Both the position numbers and the translations under genes were made by a program. Shown in pieces: positions 42,040-47,170 of a DNA stretch of 47,170 nucleotides (within the stretch, counting starts at the first letter, position 1; each line of letters opens with the position of its first letter). This DNA is from an alpha proteobacterium AAP81b (GTDB taxonomy: Bacteria; Pseudomonadota; Alphaproteobacteria; Sphingomonadales; Sphingomonadaceae). Where the stretch lies: assembly GCA_001295935.1 (NCBI GenBank), contig LJHX01000033.1, positions 1-47,170 of the forward strand. Direction: 5' to 3'. The notes under the pieces were generated by a model, which was not told the origin of the DNA, made no database searches, and saw only the letters and a program-made list of their open reading frames with translations.

Positions 42040-43764
42040 ATGGCATCCTTGGCCCAACCGACGCGCGACGATTTCGCCGCGATGCTCGAAAGCTCGCTCG
42101 GCAAGAACCAGAGTTTTGAAGGCCGCGTCGTCCGCGGCATCGTAACGGGCATCGAGAATGATCTCGCCGTCATCGACGTCGGGCTGAAGTCCGAAGGCCG
42201 CGTGCCGCTGCGCGAATTCGCCGGCCTCGACGGCAAGCACAACATCAGCGTCGGCGATGAAGTCGAGGTCTATGTCGATCGCGTCGAGAACGCCAATGGC
42301 GAAGCGATGCTCAGCCGTGATCGCGCCCGCCGCGAAGCCAGCTGGGACACGCTGGAAGCGCAGTTTGCCGCTGCCGAGCGCGTCGAGGGCGTCATCTTCG
42401 GCCGCGTCAAGGGCGGCTTCACCGTTGATCTGAACGGCGCCGTCGCCTTCCTGCCCGGCAGCCAGGTCGATATCCGCCCGGTCCGCGACGTCACCCCGCT
42501 GATGAACCTGCCGCAGCCCTTCCAGATTTTGAAGATGGACCGCAAGCGCGGCAACATCGTCGTCTCGCGCCGCGCCATCCTCGAGGAAAGCCGCGCCGAA
42601 CAGCGCACCGGCCTGATCTCGAGCCTCGCCGAAGGCCAGATCGTCGACGGCACCGTCAAGAACATCACCGATTACGGCGCCTTCGTCGATCTGGGCGGCA
42701 TCGACGGTCTGCTGCATGTCACCGACATGAGCTACAAGCGCGTCAACCATCCGTCGGAAGTCCTCAACATCGGCGACGTGCTGCGCGTCCAGATCGTCCG
42801 TATCAACCGCGAAACGCAGCGTATCAGCCTCGGCATGAAGCAGCTCGAAGCCGATCCCTGGACCACTGCCTCGCAGAAATATTCGGTCGGCAGCCGCCAC
42901 AAGGGCCGCGTCACCAACATCACCGAATATGGCGCCTTCGTCGAACTCGAAGCCGGCATCGAAGGCCTGGTGCACGTGTCCGAAATGTCGTGGGTCAAGA
43001 AGAACGTCCACCCCGGCAAGATCGTCTCGACCAGCCAGGAAGTCGAAGTCATCGTCCTCGAGGTCGATGACGACAAGCGCCGCATCAGCCTCGGCCTCAA
43101 GCAGGCGCAGCGCAACCCCTGGGAAGTCTTCGCCGAACAGCATCCGGTCGGCAGCGATCTCGAGGGCGAAGTCAAGAACGCCACCGAATTCGGCCTGTTC
43201 ATCGGCCTCGACGGCGAAGTCGATGGCATGGTCCATATGTCGGACATCGCTTGGGGGCTCACCGGCGAAGCCGCACTGTCGCGCCACCACAAGGGCGAGC
43301 GCGTCCGCGCCCGGGTTCTCGAAATCGACATCGAGAAGGAGCGCATCAGCCTCGGCATCAAGCAGATGGAAGAGGGCCCGGCGCGCGTCATCACCACGCC
43401 GACCGCCGGCGGCACCGGTCTCAACAAGAACGAGATCGTCACTGCGACGGTCGTCACGGCCCGCGATGGCGGCATCGACGTCCAGTTGGGCGACGATGGC
43501 CCGGTTGTCTTCATCAAGCGCGGCGACCTCAGCCGCGACCGCGACGAGCAGCGCGCCGAGCGCTTCCAGCCCGGCCAGAAGGTCGATGCCATGGTGATCG
43601 GCTTCGAAAAGGGCCGTCGCCCGATGCTGAGCATCAAGGCGATGCAGATCAGCGAAGAAAAGGAAGCCGTAGCCCAGTACGGCACCTCGGATTCGGGGGC
43701 GACCCTCGGCAACATCCTCGGCGCCGCCTTCAACAAGGCGCGCGAGGACGCCGACAAGAATTGA
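42040..43764 (+). CDS. rpsA: 30S ribosomal protein S1
   Basis: The 574-residue protein has six S1 (OB-fold) domains starting near residues 27, 112, 200, 285, 372 and 463. The third to fifth carry the KNITDYGAFVDLGGIDGLLHV-type RNA-binding signature, while the first two are the divergent ribosome-anchoring kind. S1 unwinds mRNA and brings it to the 30S subunit. A GAAGG lies rather far (about 16 bases) before the ATG at 42040, which is common for S1 genes that control themselves. A terminator hairpin follows. Confidence 0.98.
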   Translation: MASLAQPTRDDFAAMLESSLGKNQSFEGRVVRGIVTGIENDLAVIDVGLKSEGRVPLREFAGLDGKHNISVGDEVEVYVDRVENANGEAMLSRDRARREASWDTLEAQFAAAERVEGVIFGRVKGGFTVDLNGAVAFLPGSQVDIRPVRDVTPLMNLPQPFQILKMDRKRGNIVVSRRAILEESRAEQRTGLISSLAEGQIVDGTVKNITDYGAFVDLGGIDGLLHVTDMSYKRVNHPSEVLNIGDVLRVQIVRINRETQRISLGMKQLEADPWTTASQKYSVGSRHKGRVTNITEYGAFVELEAGIEGLVHVSEMSWVKKNVHPGKIVSTSQEVEVIVLEVDDDKRRISLGLKQAQRNPWEVFAEQHPVGSDLEGEVKNATEFGLFIGLDGEVDGMVHMSDIAWGLTGEAALSRHHKGERVRARVLEIDIEKERISLGIKQMEEGPARVITTPTAGGTGLNKNEIVTATVVTARDGGIDVQLGDDGPVVFIKRGDLSRDRDEQRAERFQPGQKVDAMVIGFEKGRRPMLSIKAMQISEEKEAVAQYGTSDSGATLGNILGAAFNKAREDADKN

Positions 43765-43811
43765 GCGGGGCAGCGGATCGGCACAACCGAGCCGCCGCGT
43801 TGTGACGGCAG

Positions 43812-43845
43812 ACGGCCGGCGGGCAACTGCCGGCCGTTTGCTTTC
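43812..43845 (+). terminator. rpsA terminator
   Basis: A perfect 9-bp stem, ACGGCCGGC and GCCGGCCGT, with an 8-nt loop and TTGCTTT after it, 48 bases past the rpsA stop. Confidence 0.75.
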
Positions 43846-43921
43846 CGGCAATTGCGACAGTTTGCGGCTTCGCCTAAAGCCCGACTCTGGCGACGAGTGT
43901 TCGTTGCGATGGCAATGCGGC

Positions 43922-43949
43922 TTGACGCTCGATTGGCCTTGATTAATGT
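43922..43949 (+). promoter_or_regulatory. candidate promoter of ihfB
   Basis: TTGACG and TAATGT are separated by 16 bases, about 100 bases before the ihfB start and after the rpsA terminator. It matches a housekeeping sigma promoter well. Confidence 0.5.
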
Positions 43950-44049
43950 CTTGGCATTCGGGGGTTTGGGCGCAGGCGGCGTCGCAACGCCGGGGGCGCT
44001 TCGCCGCCGGCGGGTCCGCTTCTTCACAGACCCGGGGCGGGAAGAAACG

Positions 44050-44337
44050 ATGATCAGATCCGAACTCGTCGCGGCGGTTGCCGAAGCCAATCCGCATCTG
44101 ACGGTCCGCGACGTGGAGCGCATCGTCACCACCATCTTCGACGCGATCACCGCGGCGCTGGCCAGCGGCCGAAGGGTCGAACTGCGTGGCTTCGGCGCCT
44201 TTTCGACCCGCGCCCGCGATGCCCGCACCGGCCGCAACCCGCGCACCGGCGAAACCGTCGCGGTCGACGCCAAGCGCGTTCCCTATTTCAAGCCGGGCAA
44301 GGAACTGCGCGAGCGATTAAACGTCGGCGAAGACTGA
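44050..44337 (+). CDS. ihfB: integration host factor subunit beta
   Basis: The 95-residue HU/IHF-family protein begins MIRSELV and has the DNA-intercalating arm [22 protein letters not shown]. It then ends [12 protein letters not shown], as IhfB does. It pairs with IhfA to bend DNA in replication, recombination and transcription. The ATG at 44050 is preceded by GGGAAG. The longer open frame upstream (to 43852) contains the promoter and is not coding. Position after rpsA is conserved. Confidence 0.96.
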   Translation: MIRSELVAAVAEANPHLTVRDVERIVTTIFDAITAALASGRRVELRGFGAFSTRARDARTGRNPRTGETVAVDAKRVPYFKPGKELRERLNVGED

Positions 44338-44369
44338 TCCCGGCAGCGACGCCGCGGGTCCCCGGACGT

Positions 44370-44456
44370 GCGGACGTGGCGAAACCGGTAGCCGCAGCGG
44401 ACTTAAAATCCGCTTTCCCAACGGAAGTGCGGGTTCGAGTCCCGCCGTCCGCACCA
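44370..44456 (+). tRNA. tRNA-Leu (anticodon TAA)
   Basis: 87 nt with a long variable arm (class II) and encoded CCA. The acceptor arms GCGGACG/CGTCCGC pair fully. The anticodon stem GCGGA/TCCGC encloses CTTAAAA, giving TAA. The T arm is GCGGG-TTCGAGT-CCCGC. Confidence 0.96.
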
Positions 44457-44615
44457 TCGGCCAAGAGCCGCGATCGAGGTGACGCCGGGCAAGGCGGTGC
44501 GCTGGCAGGTCGCCGGCCCTACCGCCGCCTCCCGCCCATGCGGATTGTCGCGGCGGCGGCGGCGTAAACATCTTGGCGACAAGCTCCGTCGATTCGCTCT
44601 CCGGGGGGAAATGCC

Positions 44616-45175
44616 ATGCGCCACAGTTGGACGACGATGGCCGCGGCGCTGCTGCTGATCACCGCAACACAATCGGCAGCGACCAGCTACCACAGCGTCC
44701 GGCACTATGGCGGCGGCCTGACTGGCACGGTGACGGTCACCACCGACGGCGCGCTCGGCGTGCTTGCGCCAGCCAACATCCTGACGTTCCAGTTGGGCCT
44801 CGCCGGGCTCGGCGACGACGCCGCGAATTATGGCAGCAACCCCACCATCTTCGCCACCGGCAATCAGGTGGTGCTGCAGGGCGCCAGCCTTTCGGCGACG
44901 CCGACGCGACTGTTCTTCGATTTCGATTCGGGCGGCGGCATTTTCGGGACAGTGTCGGGCGGCTATTATCTGTTGACCGCCGCCGATTGCACGCTTTGCG
45001 ATCCCGGCGGGGAGTTTGTCGAGCTCGATCCGGAGTTCAGCTTTTCCGGTCGCAGTCGGGCGTGCAGATGCTCGGCGCCGTTCCCGAGCCGGCGAGCTGG
45101 GCGATGCTGATCGCCGGCTTCGGCCTGACCGGCGCGGCGCGGCGCCGGCGCCGCGGCGGGGCGGCATCGGCCTGA
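44616..45175 (+). pseudogene. PEPxxWA-CTERM sorted protein with a frameshift before the sorting signal
   Basis: The frame from the ATG at 44616 (GGGGGGAAA upstream) gives a signal peptide (about 1-22) and a Gly/Thr-rich secreted domain. The sorting tail VPEPASWAMLIAGFGLTG plus RRRRR is in the next frame and ends at 45175. The frames switch near 45048-45055, consistent with loss of one base. In the first frame translation stops at 45110 after unrelated Arg/Cys-rich residues. PEP-CTERM tails direct exosortase-dependent anchoring, so this product would be released or unstable. A sequencing error or true mutation are both possible. The gap 45176-45423 shows no gene. Confidence 0.75.
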
Positions 45176-45423
45176 CGCCCGACAGCGACGAGCGCCGGGC
45201 GGCTGATGCGGCGGCGGCGGCGCCTCTGCGTCGTCGCCGAGACGCGGCGTTACTGTCGCAGCGCGCCGCGCGCGGACCGATTGCCTCTTGCTCCCCCGCG
45301 ATCCTGCCACGATGTATTGCATGATCGGCGATATGGCGACGCCATGCGTTGGTGATCGACCGGAGGCGATGGACCGGAGGCGATTTTGCCTCTATGCATC
45401 ACCGGCTGGAGAGGTGTTGACGA

Positions 45424-46050
45424 ATGGCGGACGCAGGGTCCTGGGTTGAGATCGTGCTGCTGGCGATGCTGGCGGCGTTCATCGGTCTGCGCCTGGTTTC
45501 GGTGCTCGGCAAGCGCACCGGCAGCGAGCGCCCCGTCGGCGATGCCTTCCGCCCCGGCGCTCCCGAAGTTACCGCGCCGCCGTCGCCCGGCCGCGAGCCG
45601 ACGACCCGCGCTGAAATCGCCCTGCCCGGCGGCACCGATTCGGCGCTCGCCCCGGCGCTTCAGGCGATTGCCGATGCCGACCCGAGCTTCGCGCCCGATC
45701 GCTTCGTCGCCGGCGCCAAATCGGCCTATCGCATGATCCTCGAAGCCTTCTGGTCGGGCGATACCCGCGCCATGGACGGGCTGGTTTCCGACGAGATCCA
45801 GGACAATTTCGCCGCCGCCATCGCCGAGCGCGACGGCCGCCGCCTCGACAACCGCCTCGAAGCGGTGACTGCCGCGACGATCACCGATGCCGCGATGAAC
45901 GGCCAGATGGCCGAAGTGACGATCCGCTTCGCCGCGCGCCTCGCCAGCGGCGGCGTGACCAGCGAGACGGTCGACGTCTGGACCTTCAGCCGCCACATCG
46001 CCAGCCGCGACCCCAATTGGCTGCTGATCGCCACCGACGACGAAGCCTGA
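45424..46050 (+). CDS. Tim44/TimA-family membrane-linked protein
   Basis: The 208-residue protein has an N-terminal membrane helix (about 7-24), a Pro-rich linker and a Tim44-like domain (about 85-205) with FVAGAKSAYRMILEAFWSGD and a final VWTFSRH...NWLLIATDDEA. Bacterial Tim44-like (TimA) proteins occur beside mltA and secretion genes in alphaproteobacteria. Their molecular role is unclear, though homology to the mitochondrial import component suggests protein handling at the inner membrane. It is followed after 32 bases by mltA. Confidence 0.9.
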   Translation: MADAGSWVEIVLLAMLAAFIGLRLVSVLGKRTGSERPVGDAFRPGAPEVTAPPSPGREPTTRAEIALPGGTDSALAPALQAIADADPSFAPDRFVAGAKSAYRMILEAFWSGDTRAMDGLVSDEIQDNFAAAIAERDGRRLDNRLEAVTAATITDAAMNGQMAEVTIRFAARLASGGVTSETVDVWTFSRHIASRDPNWLLIATDDEA

Positions 46051-46082
46051 CGCCGCTGGGCGTCACGCTTTCGCGGGTAAGG

Positions 46083-47170
46083 GTGGCGTCGCGGCAACCG
46101 TTGCTGGCGCTGCTCGTGGCGCTCGCCGCCTGCGCGCCGCGCGTCGGTACGGCGCCGCCGCTGGTTTCGGCCCCGGCAACCAGCGCCGCGCCGACGGTTC
46201 CGCCTGCGCCGACCCCACCGCCACCGACCCGCGCCGCCGACCTGCCGATCGCCGTGGCAACCGCCGGCGATCTGCCCGGCGCCGACGTGGCGCTCGCCGC
46301 CTTTCGCAAAAGCTGCGCCAGTCTTGCCAGCCGCGACGATCGCTCGGGGCTGACGCAGCGTGACGACTGGCTGGCACCCTGTGCCGCCGCTGCCACCGCC
46401 AGCGACGCCGCGGCCTTCTTTGCCGACAATTTCACCGCGGTGACGGTCGCCGGCAGCGGTGAACGCGCCGGCGAATCCGGCGGGGGCTTCGTCACCGGCT
46501 ATTACGAACCCGAGATTGCCGGATCGCGTGACCCGGCGCCGGGCTTCGCCGTGCCGCTCTACCGGCGCCCCCCCGACCTCATCGAAGCCGACCTCGGCGC
46601 TTTCGCCGCCGACCTCAAGGGCCGCAAGCTGCGGGGGCGCCTCGACGGCAACCGGTTGGTCCCCTACCCCGATCGCGGCGCCATCATGGCCGGCGCGCTT
46701 GCCGGCCGCGGCCTCGAGCTTGCCTGGGCGGCCGATCCCTATGAGGCGTTTTTCCTCGAGATCCAGGGTTCCGGACGGCTTCGCCTGCCCGACGGCCGGC
46801 TGATGCGCATCGGCTATGACAGCCAGAACGGCCGTCCCTATGTCGCCATCGGCCGGGTACTGATCGACCGCGGCGAACTGCCGCCGGGCGGCGCCAACAT
46901 GGACTCGATCCTCGCCTGGTTGCGCAGCCACCCCGCCGAGGCGCCGGCGCTGCTCGCCGCCAACCCGAGCGTCGTGTTCTTCCGCGAACTGACCAAGACC
47001 CGCCCCGACGAAGGGCCCAATGGCGCGCTCGGCGTCGCGCTTACGCCCGGCACCTCGGTCGCCGCCGATCCCGCCTTCGTGCCCTTGGGCGCGCCGCTGC
47101 TGGTGACGACCACCCTGCCCGGCGGCGTCGCGCTGCGCGCGCTGATGGTGGCGCAGGATACCGGCGGCGC
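46083..47170 (+). CDS. mltA: membrane-bound lytic murein transglycosylase A, partial at right edge
   Basis: The open frame runs off the window. It starts with a lipoprotein signal (LLVALAAC, Cys17) from the GTG at 46083, then a Pro/Ala linker, then the MltA domain: FVTGYYEPEIAGS, VPLYRRPPDL, YPDRGAI, ELAWAADPYEAFFLEIQGSGRL, GYDSQNGRPY and the 3D domain ending AQDTGG, whose Asp is catalytic. It cleaves peptidoglycan glycan strands to 1,6-anhydromuramic ends at the outer membrane. The start is uncertain because the ribosome-binding site lies too close. Confidence 0.92.
   Translation, partial: MASRQPLLALLVALAACAPRVGTAPPLVSAPATSAAPTVPPAPTPPPPTRAADLPIAVATAGDLPGADVALAAFRKSCASLASRDDRSGLTQRDDWLAPCAAAATASDAAAFFADNFTAVTVAGSGERAGESGGGFVTGYYEPEIAGSRDPAPGFAVPLYRRPPDLIEADLGAFAADLKGRKLRGRLDGNRLVPYPDRGAIMAGALAGRGLELAWAADPYEAFFLEIQGSGRLRLPDGRLMRIGYDSQNGRPYVAIGRVLIDRGELPPGGANMDSILAWLRSHPAEAPALLAANPSVVFFRELTKTRPDEGPNGALGVALTPGTSVAADPAFVPLGAPLLVTTTLPGGVALRALMVAQDTGG

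Noticed and set aside
43944-43958. TAATGTCTTGGCATT near ihfB as a ninth island operator
   Set aside because: The right arm is out of register by one base and the left arm is explained as the -10 box of the ihfB promoter.
42028-44097. A 689-residue minus-strand frame across rpsA
   Set aside because: Antisense of the S1 gene, which has clear domains on the plus strand.

Overview
The window is high-GC chromosomal DNA that reads as an alphaproteobacterium of the order Sphingomonadales. The signs are the order cmk - rpsA - ihfB, a FYDLN-type zinc protein divergent from aroA, a Tim44-like gene next to mltA, a PEPxxWA-CTERM protein, NodT-type and TonB-receptor outer membrane proteins, and frequent GTG/TTG starts. 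The genus cannot be fixed from the sequence alone.

Layout. 1-7400: mixed accessory and housekeeping genes (end of a flavin monooxygenase, a non-heme peroxidase-like hydrolase, an RNase H-like protein, a DEAD-box helicase, a pirin, an N-terminally truncated gamma-glutamyltransferase, an outer membrane barrel). 7444-13817: a complete tripartite RND efflux operon on the minus strand (tetR - adaptor - pump - outer membrane factor) with a palindromic operator in front of tetR. 14116-31146: a catabolic genomic island (below). 31132-34733: guaA with a thioesterase and an O-antigen-ligase-like gene. 34922-37886: a degenerate GDP-mannose-dehydratase-like protein and a patatin-like protein. 37905-47170: housekeeping block with tRNA-Ala(GGC), FYDLN protein, aroA, wecB-like epimerase, cmk, rpsA, ihfB, tRNA-Leu(TAA), a frameshifted PEP-CTERM gene, a Tim44-like gene and the start of mltA.

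The most interesting part is the stretch between two perfect 21-bp direct repeats at 14116-14136 and 31126-31146. The right copy spans the 3' end of guaA, a well-known attachment site for integrative elements, so the 17 kb between the copies looks like an island inserted in guaA. No recombinase gene is visible. The island carries two membrane-anchored formylglycine-type sulfatases, a membrane-anchored metallo-beta-lactamase-fold hydrolase of the RNase Z/AtsA type, two secreted EF-hand proteins, a small membrane protein, a membrane-anchored haloalkane-dehalogenase-like hydrolase, a Baeyer-Villiger monooxygenase, a double thioredoxin-fold isomerase-like protein, a TonB-dependent receptor, an MFS symporter and a TetR regulator. 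A broken formylglycine-generating-enzyme gene lies at the left end.

Each transcription unit of the island is preceded by a copy of one 15-bp palindrome, TAATGY-N3-RYATTA. There are eight copies, one of them between the TetR gene and the MFS gene. The island therefore reads as one regulon: uptake across the outer membrane, desulfation and hydrolysis at the periplasmic face, import by the MFS protein, and oxidation in the cytoplasm by the monooxygenase. The substrate is not readable from the sequence; a sulfated ketone-bearing aromatic or alicyclic compound would fit.
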